Below, one piece after another: positions 34,595 to 43,559 of a stretch of 64,000 nt of DNA (position 1 is the stretch's first letter; each line of letters opens with the position of its first letter). The notes under the pieces were generated by a model that searched no databases, was not told the DNA's origin, and saw only the letters and a program-made list of their open reading frames with translations. This DNA is from Microlunatus elymi (lineage in GTDB: Bacteria > Actinomycetota > Actinomycetes > Propionibacteriales > Propionibacteriaceae), in NCBI RefSeq assembly GCF_007362775.1, contig NZ_CP041692.1, forward strand, positions 2,480,001 through 2,544,000, written 5' to 3'. The translations under genes were made by a program, and so were the position numbers.

Positions 34595-36007
34595 ATGACA
34601 ACGACGACCTCTCTCGGACCGGCACCGGTCGAAGACACCGGCAACCGCTGGACGCCGATGGTGGCGCTGATGATCAGCGTCACCCTGGGAATTCTCGACT
34701 TCTTCATCGTGAACGTGGCGCTACCGGACATCCAACGCAGCTTCGGGGCCAGTGGCTCGGCAGTGGAGTGGCTGGTGGCCGGCTACGGTCTGACCTTCGC
34801 GGTCTTCCTGATCGCCGGCGGCAGGGTGGCGGATCGGATCGGTCGTCGGCGGGTGCTGGCCTTCGGCATCGCAATCTTCGGTGTCGCCTCGCTGCTGTGT
34901 GGCATCGCCTCCGCCGCGCAGCTGCTGATCGCGGCGCGCTTCCTGCAGGGATTCGGCGCAGCGCTGGTCTCACCGACCGTGCTCAGCATCATCGGCGTGC
35001 TGTATCAGGGCACGGACCGGCGACGGGCGCTCGGCATCTTCGGACTGGTGATGGGCCTGGCCGCGGTCGGCGGCCAGCTGGTCGGCGGCTTGTTGATCAA
35101 GGCCGACCTGTTCGGCCTCGGCTGGCGGACCATCTTCTTGATCAACTTGCCGCTGGCGGCGATCGTGTTGATCTTGCTTCCGGGTACGGTGCCCGAGACC
35201 CGGTCACCGGTCCGGCAACGGGTCGACATCGTCGGCCTGGTAGGGATCGCGCTCGGGCTGGGTGCACTGCTGCTGCCGCTGGTGGAGGGTCGCCAGCAGG
35301 GGTGGCCGCTGTGGTCCTGGATCTGTTTGGCCGCTTCGGTGTTGATCTTCATCGGAGTTGGCGTCCAGCAGAGCCGACTCGGTCTGCGTGGTGGGGCAGC
35401 GCTCTTCCCACCGGCCGCGTTCGCAGCGCGTCCGGTCCGGGTCGGCCTGCTCTGCATGTTGATCTACGTCTGCAATCAGGCGCCGCTGTTCCTGTTCCTG
35501 GCGCTGTATCTGCAGCAGGGAAGGGGAATGAGCCCGATCGCGTCGGGGCTCACCTTCAGCATCCTGGCCGGGGGCTACCTGGCGACCTCGCTGAAGGCGC
35601 CGCAGTTGGTGCATCGGTTCGGGCGGCCGGTGGTGACGGTCTCGGCCGCCCTGCTGGTGATCGGCTACCTGTTGTTGGGCTGGCAACTGCTGGCCCACGG
35701 TGTCGGCGGGCCGGTGCTCGCGCTGGCGCCAGGGTTGTTGCTGGTCGGACTCGGGCAGGGGATCGGCCTGAACGCGATCACCACCCTGGTGCTGTCCGGT
35801 GCCGAACCGGAGCATGTCGGCGCAGTGTCCGGGGTGATGGCCACCGTGCAGCAGGTCGGGTCGGCGATCGGCGTCGCCGTGATCGGCTTGATCTTCTTCG
35901 GTCTGGCCGATCACGGCCTGGCGGTGGCGTTGACCGTGACGGTGCTGACGCTGGCTGGGTTGATGGTGATCATGGCCGGCCTGGCGAGGCTGCTGCCGCG
36001 ACCGTGA
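34595..36007 (+). CDS. MFS drug exporter, DHA2 (14-helix, EmrB/QacA) family
   Basis: A 470-residue membrane transporter. The first helix segment TLGILDFFIVNVALPDIQRSF is the DHA2 motif D1, followed by the motif A loop GGRVADRIGRRRVL near residue 75. About 14 hydrophobic segments can be counted. These proteins export drugs by proton antiport. The MerR regulator diverging from it, and the MerR-type promoter, point to drug-induced expression. The next gene on the other strand is a broken NTF2-like gene. Confidence 0.9.
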   Translation: MTTTTSLGPAPVEDTGNRWTPMVALMISVTLGILDFFIVNVALPDIQRSFGASGSAVEWLVAGYGLTFAVFLIAGGRVADRIGRRRVLAFGIAIFGVASLLCGIASAAQLLIAARFLQGFGAALVSPTVLSIIGVLYQGTDRRRALGIFGLVMGLAAVGGQLVGGLLIKADLFGLGWRTIFLINLPLAAIVLILLPGTVPETRSPVRQRVDIVGLVGIALGLGALLLPLVEGRQQGWPLWSWICLAASVLIFIGVGVQQSRLGLRGGAALFPPAAFAARPVRVGLLCMLIYVCNQAPLFLFLALYLQQGRGMSPIASGLTFSILAGGYLATSLKAPQLVHRFGRPVVTVSAALLVIGYLLLGWQLLAHGVGGPVLALAPGLLLVGLGQGIGLNAITTLVLSGAEPEHVGAVSGVMATVQQVGSAIGVAVIGLIFFGLADHGLAVALTVTVLTLAGLMVIMAGLARLLPRP

Positions 36008-36028
36008 GCGCGCCGGTCGCTTCGGCGA

Positions 36029-36427
36029 TCACATCGGTGGCACGCTGCCGTGGCGGTGTGCCACCTTCCATGCGCCGTCCTCTCGGCGATAGATCTGCGT
36101 TGCGCGCAGGGTGCTGGTGGACGGTCGGCCGTCGACGGATGCGGAGATGTGTTCCAGTGCGACGGTCTAGGCGGCATCACCGATCACCTCGGCCGCCACC
36201 AACTCCAACTCGTAGCCGGTGCAGTCGGAGAAGCTGTCGGCGAGGTGGCTGAACAGTTCGTCCAACTCTGCCTGGCCGACGGCGTTGCGCCACGCGCCGA
36301 GCACGGTGACCGGTTCGTTCCGCGACCAGCTGGCCCGTCGCGGTGACGCGTCTCCGTTGTGCAGCGCCCGCTCAGCATCGGTGAGCGTTGTCCGCACCCA
36401 CGCCACGAAGTCCTCCTGGTCGCTCAT
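36029..36427 (-). pseudogene. NTF2/SnoaL-like protein interrupted by an amber codon
   Basis: From the ATG at 36427 the frame reads MSDQEDFVAWVRTTLTDAER and continues to ELVAAEVIGDAA, then meets TAG at 36169-36167. The same frame goes on as TVALEHISASVDGRPS, RATQIYRREDGAW and KVAHRHG until TGA at 36031-36029. That is exactly the expected C-terminus of a nuclear transport factor 2-like (DUF4440/SnoaL) protein, where the stop position usually holds Tyr or a similar residue. One base substitution explains the break. The intact length would be 132 codons. It converges on the MFS exporter gene. Confidence 0.8.
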
Positions 36428-36476
36428 CTGTTCATCATGCGCCGCCGGATCCCGATCCACCGGCGGTTCGACCACT

Positions 36477-38075
36477 TCACCAGACGCGGTAGTCGAGGGC
36501 GGTGACGTACGCCTTGGCGCCGGGTGGGCGGGCGACGAGTTGCAGGGTCCAGACGCCGGGCAGTGGGGCGGTCGCGTCGGTGCTCTGCCAGTGATCGCCG
36601 GACGGTACGAAGTGCACGTCGATGGCGGACACGCCGGCATCTGCGGAGGAGAGCCGACCGGAGAGTGCGGCCAGCCGGGCAGGATCGCCCGATGCCGACT
36701 CGGCGGTCACCGTGATCTGTTGCGGGCCGCGCCGGGTCGGGTCGATCGAGACCTGCAGTTCCCCCGTCGGGTAACTGATCACCGACGTGGTCGGCGGGCC
36801 GTAGGTGTCGCGGGCCGGCGGGGTCGCGCTCAGCACGGTCGCGGCGGCGATGATCAACACCGTGGTCGCCACCTCGACCCCGAGCAGCAACCGGACTCGC
36901 GCACCCGATCGCACCCGTCCCGCGTACCGGCTGGTCAGTCGGCCGAGCACGAGAGCGACCGCGATCAGTCCGAGCTTGATCAACAAGATCACCCCGAACG
37001 GCGTCCGCCACAGTGCCTCGATCGGCTGGATCTGCCGCCAGGCCAGCAATTCCCCGGAGATGATCAAGATCGCCACGCAGCCGAACGCGAACCGCGACCA
37101 GCCGCGGATGGTCCGTCCTGCCGCCGCCGGGTGAGCCCGCAGCCGAGGCAGCACGACCAAGATCAACACCGACAATCCGCCCAGCCAGCCGGACATCCCG
37201 ATCAGATGGCCCGTGGTGGCGACCAAGGTCAGCAGCCGGTCCGAGCCGGTCAGCGCATGCCCGTGCGCCGCGATGATGACCACCAGGCCGACGGCGACCG
37301 CACCCCAGACACCGAGGAGCCAACCGTTGCTGCGGACGCGGTTGCGGGCCCGGGTCAGCAACTCCAGACTCAGCGGCAGCAGGGCCAGCGCGATGATCAT
37401 CCGCGGGATCAGCAGCCGGCCCACCCCGGACAACACCGCCGCCAGGCTCTCCAATTCGACCGCCTCGGTCGCCAGTTCGACGATGCCGCCGGCCACGATC
37501 GCCGCGGTGCCGCCGATGATCAGCGGGATCAGCCGACGGGACCGCAACGCGGAGGGCCACAGCAGCAGACCGGCCGCCAACGATCCCAGGGCGGCCACCA
37601 GACCGGCGTAGCCGAGCCCGGTGCCGAAGCCGGCGATGATCGCGGCAGACCGCCCGCCGCTCCCGCCGCCTGGTGCGGGCGCGGGCTCGCGACCGACGCC
37701 GAAGCGCAGCGAACCGTTCACTGGATGGGAATCTGCCGACACCACCTGCCAGCTGACCAGGTAGCTGGCGGGATGACCGATCGGGTCGCGGCGCAGACCG
37801 ATGATCACCGTGTGTCCCTGGTCGGTGAGTTGGGGATCGCCATCGTCGACGCGTTCGCCGCTGCCGGTGATCACTCGGGCCGCGTCGGGCGCGATCTGAA
37901 CGGGTTCGTCGAACCGCAGCACCACCTGCCGCGGCAGCCGATCCAGCCGGGCGCCGTCTCGCGGCGTGCTGTCGACCAGCACCGCATGGGCCGAGGCGGT
38001 TGTCGGCACACCGATGATCACCGCCACGGCCAGCAGGGCGGCCGGCAGCAGCGAGCGCAGCAGAGTCTTGAGCAT
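36477..38075 (-). CDS. CopC-CopD fusion, copper import/resistance protein (YcnJ-like)
   Basis: A 532-residue membrane protein. A signal peptide (residues 1-29) ends ASA, so the mature protein starts with His, which with SADSHPVNGSLRFGVG forms the copper site of the CopC domain (about residues 30-125). A Gly/Pro linker leads to a CopD domain with about eight membrane helices, then an extracytoplasmic C-terminal domain ending YRVW. It binds copper outside the cell and passes it inward. It is the last gene of a three-gene operon (DUF5134, ycnI, this) with a 10-base gap after ycnI. Confidence 0.9.
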   Translation of the reverse strand: MLKTLLRSLLPAALLAVAVIIGVPTTASAHAVLVDSTPRDGARLDRLPRQVVLRFDEPVQIAPDAARVITGSGERVDDGDPQLTDQGHTVIIGLRRDPIGHPASYLVSWQVVSADSHPVNGSLRFGVGREPAPAPGGGSGGRSAAIIAGFGTGLGYAGLVAALGSLAAGLLLWPSALRSRRLIPLIIGGTAAIVAGGIVELATEAVELESLAAVLSGVGRLLIPRMIIALALLPLSLELLTRARNRVRSNGWLLGVWGAVAVGLVVIIAAHGHALTGSDRLLTLVATTGHLIGMSGWLGGLSVLILVVLPRLRAHPAAAGRTIRGWSRFAFGCVAILIISGELLAWRQIQPIEALWRTPFGVILLIKLGLIAVALVLGRLTSRYAGRVRSGARVRLLLGVEVATTVLIIAAATVLSATPPARDTYGPPTTSVISYPTGELQVSIDPTRRGPQQITVTAESASGDPARLAALSGRLSSADAGVSAIDVHFVPSGDHWQSTDATAPLPGVWTLQLVARPPGAKAYVTALDYRVW

Positions 38076-38085
38076 CCGTCGAAGG

Positions 38086-38787
38086 TCAGTCGCGACGCCG
38101 GCTGCGCAGCAGCGCGATGGCCGAGATGATCACCGCGACCGCTGCCAGGCCGACCGCGATCGATGACAGCCAGTCGGTGTTGTTGTCCGAAGGTTGGTCG
38201 GTCGGCTGCGGCGATGAAGTTGCGGTCGGAGTCGCCCCCGACGACAAGGTGATCGTCGGCGCCGGGTGCTCCGGTTCGGCGCTCGAGCCGGAGGCGATCT
38301 CGTCCCAGGCCACCGAACTGCCGTCGCTGTAGCGCTGCACGGTCGGGAAGGCGATGCTCGCGGTCTTCGGCAGCGGCCCGGCCGAGATGCTGAACTGGCC
38401 GAACTCGCCCGGCTTGATGCCGTAGCGCGGCGCGTCGGCCTTCCAGGTGATCTTGCTGATGTAGCTGTCGATCTCGCCGTCGTCGGTCGTGATCGGCTGA
38501 GTGAGTTTCTTCACCGTACGGGTGGCGGTCCAGCCGGGCACCGGTTGGGTGGACACGGAGCTGATCGGGGTGTCCGACGGCAGCGTGATGATCAATCCCA
38601 CCGTGGAGGCGGTGTCCGACTCCGTCGGCACCCGGAAGGTCAGCACTCCGTACCCGCCTTGGACGGCGTCGGTGCTGCTCACCCGCACGTGTGCGGAGGC
38701 CGGCACCGCCGAGGCGAAGCCGATCGTCAGGGCCAGCAGGATCGCGGCCACGGTTCGGAATCTCAATCTGGCACGAGAACGCGTCAT
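38086..38787 (-). CDS. ycnI: YcnI-family copper-binding membrane protein (DUF1775)
   Basis: A 233-residue protein with a signal peptide ending SAVPASA, so the mature chain begins HVRVSSTDAVQGG; this N-terminal His binds Cu(II) in YcnI. The DUF1775 domain runs to about residue 165, with ITWKADAPRYGIKPGEFG. A Ser/Thr/Pro linker, one membrane helix and an Arg-rich tail follow. It is thought to act as a copper chaperone with the neighbouring YcnJ-like protein. Its ATG overlaps the previous stop (ATGA). Confidence 0.92.
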   Translation of the reverse strand: MTRSRARLRFRTVAAILLALTIGFASAVPASAHVRVSSTDAVQGGYGVLTFRVPTESDTASTVGLIITLPSDTPISSVSTQPVPGWTATRTVKKLTQPITTDDGEIDSYISKITWKADAPRYGIKPGEFGQFSISAGPLPKTASIAFPTVQRYSDGSSVAWDEIASGSSAEPEHPAPTITLSSGATPTATSSPQPTDQPSDNNTDWLSSIAVGLAAVAVIISAIALLRSRRRD

Positions 38788-39449
38788 GTCATGTCCACCA
38801 GGAAGGTCAGGGCCATGCCGGCCGCCATCAGGGCGGCCGACGCCAGATCGGTCAGCCGGCGTACGTCACCGGCGCCGGTGATCGGGCGGGTGCCGGCGAA
38901 TCGGACGAAGCGTGCGACGTACCACAGTGCCGCCGCGGCGAAGCCGATGCCGATCATGATCGACAACGGAGCTGCCCAAGTATGCAAGGGAATCTGGGCA
39001 GGCAAGGGTGGCGGGGATGAACTGCCCGCGCCATGTGTGTGACCGGGCATCGTCATGCTCATCGCGCCGGCGGTCGGCACCGGCGCCATGATCACTGCCA
39101 TCCCGGCCATCGCCAGCATCATCGCGGCGTGATAGATCAATCGTGGCCGACCGGAGTGATGGCTCGGGTCGGCGCCGGCGGTGTCGCCGACCAGCACGTG
39201 GACCGCGTACGGCCGGAACATCGCCAGGTAGACGTACCACAAGGCGAATCCGGTGAAGACGGTCAGCAACAGCACCGCGGGGATGCGCTCCGACCAGCCG
39301 ACCGACATCATGATCATCACCGCCGACATCACCAGATGACTGGCATCGAAGATCCGGTCGGGCCCGCTGCCCGCGGTGATCATCCGGACCGCATAGAAGA
39401 GACCGCAGAGCACGAACAGGCCGATGATCGCCACCGTGGTCGGTGTCAC
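38784..39449 (-). CDS. DUF5134 multi-pass membrane protein
   Basis: A 221-residue protein with about six hydrophobic segments and a Met/His-rich loop (MSMTMPGHTHGAG, residues ~128-140) that could bind copper. The family is uncharacterised. The GTG at 39449 has AAGGAG 6 bases upstream. It is the first gene of the copper operon and is coupled to ycnI by a 4-base overlap. A role in copper handling is inferred from the operon and the Met/His loop. Confidence 0.8.
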   Translation of the reverse strand: MTPTTVAIIGLFVLCGLFYAVRMITAGSGPDRIFDASHLVMSAVMIMMSVGWSERIPAVLLLTVFTGFALWYVYLAMFRPYAVHVLVGDTAGADPSHHSGRPRLIYHAAMMLAMAGMAVIMAPVPTAGAMSMTMPGHTHGAGSSSPPPLPAQIPLHTWAAPLSIMIGIGFAAAALWYVARFVRFAGTRPITGAGDVRRLTDLASAALMAAGMALTFLVDMT

Positions 39450-39523
39450 GAACGCTCCTTCCTGCCGGGTCGGTGCTGCTGCTGATCGTGGGAACGGGCG
39501 GCCGCTGGGCGGCGCCGGGCTGA

Positions 39524-39540
39524 TTCTACATATCGTAGAA
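39524..39540. promoter_or_regulatory. Palindromic operator between the copper operon and the PHP gene
   Basis: TTCTAC-N5-GTAGAA is a perfect six-base inverted repeat, 74 bases before the DUF5134 start and 60 bases before the PHP gene. The TAC...GTA type of palindrome resembles operators of BlaI/CopY-family repressors, which control copper genes in several actinobacteria. No such regulator gene is in the window. Confidence 0.55.
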
Positions 39541-39600
39541 ATCCGCCGTGGCGGTCGGCCCCGAGCTCGCCCGGACAGCTCGGTCGGACAGAATGACCGT

Positions 39601-40455
39601 ATGTCCATCGACCTGCACACCCACTCGAACGTCAGCGACGGCACCGACACCCCGGCCGAGCTCGTCCGCAATGCGAAAGCCGCCGGGCTGAGCACGGTCG
39701 CCCTGACCGATCATGACACCTTCGACGGGTTGGACGAGGCCGTCGCGGAAGGTCGGCGGATCGGCGTCGAGGTGCTGCGCGGGATGGAGCTGTCCTGCCA
39801 GAACCGCGCGGCCGGACCCGGAAAGGGGATGAGCATCCATCTGCTGATGTACGGCGGAGACGAGCACTTCGTCGAGCTGCACCAGGAGATGGCCAAGGTG
39901 CGCGAGGGGCGTACCAACCGACTCCGGCCGGTGTTGGACAAGCTTGCCGAGCTGGGCGTGCCGGTGACCGAGGAGGCCGTGCTGGCCAAGGTCGGCGACA
40001 GCCCGTCGGTCGGTCGCCCGCACATCGCCGACGCCCTCGTCGAGGCCGGCCACGTACGCGACCGGACCGAGGCGTTCGACCGCTATCTCGCCGACGGCGG
40101 TCCGGCCCACGTCGAGCGCTACACGATCGACGTCGCGCGCGGCATCGACCTGGTCAACGCCGCCGGTGGGGTGGCTGTGATCGCCCATCCGTGGGGGCGC
40201 GGCCGGGAGGCGGCGTTGCCGCCGGACTACCTGAAGCTGCTGGTCTCCGATCATGGTCTGGCCGGATTCGAAGCTGATCACCAGGATCACGATCCGGCGA
40301 CCCGGCAGCGGTTACGCGAACTGGCCGACGAGCTCGGTGTGCTCGCCACCGGATCCAGCGACTATCACGGCACCGGCAAGGTCGATCATGATCTCGGCGT
40401 GAACACCACCGCGCCCGAGGTGCTGGCCGAGATCAAGTGGCGCATGCGAGCTTGA
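39601..40455 (+). CDS. PHP-domain phosphoesterase (RNase AM/nucleotide phosphatase type)
   Basis: A 284-residue metal-dependent phosphoesterase. Metal-binding motifs are SIDLHTHSNVSDGTDTP at the N-terminus, ALTDHDTFDGLDEA, the Glu in VLRGMELSC, the His in AVIAHPWGRG, and GSSDYHG near the C-terminus. Related proteins hydrolyse 3',5'-bisphosphonucleotides or trim RNA 5' ends. CAGAAT lies 7 bases before the ATG, so the message may be leaderless. It overlaps nothing and ends next to a pseudogene. Confidence 0.88.
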   Translation: MSIDLHTHSNVSDGTDTPAELVRNAKAAGLSTVALTDHDTFDGLDEAVAEGRRIGVEVLRGMELSCQNRAAGPGKGMSIHLLMYGGDEHFVELHQEMAKVREGRTNRLRPVLDKLAELGVPVTEEAVLAKVGDSPSVGRPHIADALVEAGHVRDRTEAFDRYLADGGPAHVERYTIDVARGIDLVNAAGGVAVIAHPWGRGREAALPPDYLKLLVSDHGLAGFEADHQDHDPATRQRLRELADELGVLATGSSDYHGTGKVDHDLGVNTTAPEVLAEIKWRMRA

Positions 40456-40969
40456 TCACAGAGCGTGGTTGGCGATGATCATCCGATCCGGATCGACCTT
40501 GTCCCGTAATACCTGCAACCGCGCCACATCGCTGTGCTCGTAGGCTTCTGCGACCTCGTCGGGCCGTAGCGGATCGAAGCTGAAGTTGAGGCTGCGGCCG
40601 ATGATCGACGGCCGCCACGGGTCGAGAACGGCGCGGTGGACGGCGGTGATCCGATCGTCGGCATCCGACGCGGACGAGTCCGGCTCGCAGGGGGATAGGC
40701 GTGCGGCCGGTCCGGTTCGGCGAAGACGCGGTCGGAGGCTGCGTACGGCAGTTCGGTGACGGTGTCCTGCAGCGGCGTACCGAGACCGCGCAGCGCCCAG
40801 AACAACTCGGCATCGTGGTCCGCGGTCACCCGACGCATGCGCCCGTCCGGGGTCACCAGTTCGACGGCACGGACTCGATCGGCGGCGTAGCCTACCGCGG
40901 CGAGTAGCTGGAAGCCGACGGCAGCGGGGTCGAGACGAGTGGGATCGAGGTCGACTGCTGGATGGTCAT
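40456..40969 (-). pseudogene. Decayed FAD-linked (berberine-bridge-type) oxidoreductase
   Basis: Pieces of one protein are found in different frames. The segment [16 protein letters not shown] and [12 protein letters not shown] comes from the FAD-binding domain. It runs straight into [19 protein letters not shown] from the C-terminal part. After a frame change comes [19 protein letters not shown] with [14 protein letters not shown], the BBE C-terminus, ending at TGA 40458-40456. An ATG at 40969 opens yet another frame. The usual family length is about 450 residues, so large deletions and at least two frameshifts have occurred. It diverges from a WYL regulator that is broken too. Confidence 0.8.
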
Positions 40970-41068
40970 GGCTCGACGCTAGGGGCCCTTTGTGGACACA
41001 ACAGGTCCGCATTGATCGCGAGGATGGACTCATGGCTGATGTCGAGATTTCGGAGCGCAGCCGGCGCG

Positions 41069-42076
41069 ATGCCGGCACGACTGCTGCGACTGCTCACGTT
41101 GCTGCAGGGTCGGCCGCGCTGGTCGGCCGCCGAGTTGACCGAGTGACTGGGCATCACGGATCGGACGCTGCGCCGGGATCTCGATCGGCTGCGCGGGTTG
41201 GACTATCCGGTCGAAAGCCTGACCGGCCGGGCCGGCGGCTACCGGCTGGTGGCCGGGGTGAATCTGCCGCCGCTGGTGCTCGACGACGACGAGGCCGTCG
41301 CGGTGGCGATGTCCCTGATCGCGATCGGCGGCCAGTTGCCGTCGCTGGCCGAGGCGGCCGGCCGAGTCCGGGTGAAGCTTGATCAACTTCTACCGGCAGC
41401 GCTGCGCAGCCGGGTGGGGGCGCTCGGCGGCACCGTCGTCGCTTCGCCCGGCTCGTCCGGCGGTGGACGGATCGATCCGGAGTTGTTGATCATGATCGGC
41501 GAGTGTTGTCGTGATCACCGGGTGCTGTCCTTCGACTACGCCGACCGGTCCGGCAGGACGTCGCGGCGGCGTACCGAGCCGCAGCAGTTGATCATGGTGC
41601 CGGTGCACGGCTACTGGTATCTGATCGCCCACGATCAAGATCGGCAGGACTGGCGTACGTTTCGGGTGGACCGGATCCGGCTGGCCCGGCCCGCTCATGA
41701 TCATTTCCGGCCGCGTGATCTTGACGCCGCGACGTTCCTGGCGGATCGCTGCGCCGAAGCCGTCTACGCCCACACCGCGATCCTTCGCGTCGGATTGTCC
41801 GCCGAACGACTACGCCAACGGATCTGGGGCCCGATCCCCGGTGCGGTTGTTGATCTTGATGATCGGCAGTGTGAGGTCCGGCTGACCGCCGACTCGGTCG
41901 ACCTGGTGGTGCAGTACGCCGCGGCGGTGCTCAGCCTGGATGTCGAAATGACGTTGATCATCGCCGATCCGCCGGTCGCGGATCGGCCGCGATCGTTGAT
42001 CAATCCTGCGCGGCAGGCTGCTCTGCAGAGCCCGAACGGCGGCGGCGCCGACGACGCGGTTTCTTCGACTCGGTAG
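41069..42076 (+). pseudogene. WYL-domain regulator with in-frame TGA in the HTH
   Basis: From the ATG at 41069 the frame reads [18 protein letters not shown] and SAAELTE, then TGA (41144-41146), then LGITDRTLRRDLDRLRGL. Restoring Arg (CGA) gives a perfect DeoR-type helix-turn-helix. The rest is intact: the WYL core HRVLSFDYADRSGRTSRRRT, QLIMVPVHGYWYLIAHDQ and WRTFRVDRI. A single C-to-T change explains the stop. Restart at the TTG at 41198 could still yield a protein without the DNA-binding domain. Its 3' end overlaps the converging helicase gene by 77 bases. Confidence 0.8.
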
Positions 42077-43559
42077 CGCTGTCGGCCGACACGTCCTGCG
42101 TCTCGCCGGTCTTCTCGGCCGGTACGGCCTGATTCTCGCCCGACTTCTCCTCGCCCACCGGCACACCGTTGCGCAGCCGGACCCGGCTCCGATTCCGCTT
42201 CGGCTTGGTACGCTCCCGCTTCCGTTCGTGATCATGATCATCACGCGGCTTCTCGGGCACCAACCGGCCCTTCGCGGATCGATCGATGCCCTGATCATGG
42301 AACAAGTGCTCGGAGGTGGAGTAGGTCTCCTGCGGTTCCTCGAACGGCAGCCCGAGCGCGTTGTTGATCACCTTCCACCGGGTCAGATCGGCCCAGTCGA
42401 CGAAGGTGATCGCCACTCCGGAGGCGCCGGCGCGTCCGGTCCGGCCGATCCGGTGCACGTAGGTGCTGTCGTCGTCGGGGCACTCGTAGTTGATCACGTG
42501 GCTGACGCCGGTGACGTCGATGCCGCGGGCGGCGACGTCGGTGGCCACCAGGGTGTCGACCTTGCCCTCGCGGAAGCGACTGAGCGCCTTCTCCCGTACC
42601 ACCTGGGAAAGATCACCGTGGATCGCCGACGCGGAGAATCCGCGTTCCTTCAGATCGTCGGCGACCCGCTGGGTGGTCCGCTTGGTCCGGCAGAAGATCA
42701 TCACCCGGTCGCGGGACTCGGCCTGCAGGATCCGGGCGATCACCTCCGGCTTGTCCAGGTCGTGGGCCTGATAGACGAACTGGGCGGTGGTCGGCACCGT
42801 CGATTCCTCGCCGGCGGACTCGGCGCGGATGTTCAGCGGATGCCGCAGATGGGTGCGGGCCAGCGAGACGATCGCCGACGGCATGGTGGCGGAGAACAGC
42901 ATGGTCTGCCGCAGCTCCGGCGTCTTGGCCAGGATCCGTTCGACGTCGGGCAGGAAGCCCAGGTCGAGCATCTCGTCGGCCTCGTCCAGCACCAGCACCT
43001 TGATGTGACCGAGATCGAGCTTGCCTCGGCTGGCCAGGTCGAGCAGACGGCCCGGGGTGCCGACGACGACGTCCACGCCCGCCTCCAGGGCTGCGAGCTG
43101 ATCCTCGTACGGGGTGCCGCCGTAGATGGTCAGCACCCGGGCCTTGCGCCGGGTCGAGGCGGTCTGCAGATCCTTGCCGACCTGACTGGCCAGCTCACGC
43201 GTCGGGGTGACGACCAGGCCCTGCGGCTTGCCCGGCGCGGCGAGGAAGTCGTAGTCCGGATCGGACGGCACGACGATCCGCTGCAGCAGGGTGGTGCCGA
43301 AGGCCAGCGTCTTGCCGGTGCCGGTCCGGGCCTGGCCGATCAGGTCGGCGCCGGTGAGCGCGACCGGGATCGCCATCTGCTGGATCGGGAACGGGTGCAC
43401 GATGCCCACGTCGGCCAGCGCGGCGGCGATGTCAGGCTGGATGCCCAGATCGGCGAAGGTCGGCTTGGTCTGTGCCGGTGCGGCGACGGGGGACTCGTCG
43501 GCGGCGTCGGTGCCGCCGGGGGTGGTGGCGGTTTCGCTGTGGATGCTGTCGGTAGTCAG
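42000..43559 (-). CDS. rhlE: DEAD-box RNA helicase
   Basis: About 519 residues. Helicase motifs in order: Q motif near PFPIQQMAIP, Walker A ARTGTGKTLAF, PTRELA, VLDEADEMLDLGF, SATMP, and HRIGRTGRAG. The C-terminal 110 residues are a basic Arg/Lys tail that likely binds RNA. It unwinds RNA in ribosome assembly or decay. No ATG, GTG or TTG fits the start: the frame opens at the CTG at 43559 (CTG ACT ACC GAC) with AAGG upstream. Alternatively it starts at the far upstream ATG at 43697. The gene order helicase then ferritin-like protein matches mycobacterial Rv3211-Rv3210c. Confidence 0.92.
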   Translation of the reverse strand: MTTDSIHSETATTPGGTDAADESPVAAPAQTKPTFADLGIQPDIAAALADVGIVHPFPIQQMAIPVALTGADLIGQARTGTGKTLAFGTTLLQRIVVPSDPDYDFLAAPGKPQGLVVTPTRELASQVGKDLQTASTRRKARVLTIYGGTPYEDQLAALEAGVDVVVGTPGRLLDLASRGKLDLGHIKVLVLDEADEMLDLGFLPDVERILAKTPELRQTMLFSATMPSAIVSLARTHLRHPLNIRAESAGEESTVPTTAQFVYQAHDLDKPEVIARILQAESRDRVMIFCRTKRTTQRVADDLKERGFSASAIHGDLSQVVREKALSRFREGKVDTLVATDVAARGIDVTGVSHVINYECPDDDSTYVHRIGRTGRAGASGVAITFVDWADLTRWKVINNALGLPFEEPQETYSTSEHLFHDQGIDRSAKGRLVPEKPRDDHDHERKRERTKPKRNRSRVRLRNGVPVGEEKSGENQAVPAEKTGETQDVSADSATESKKPRRRRRRRSGSAEQPAAQD

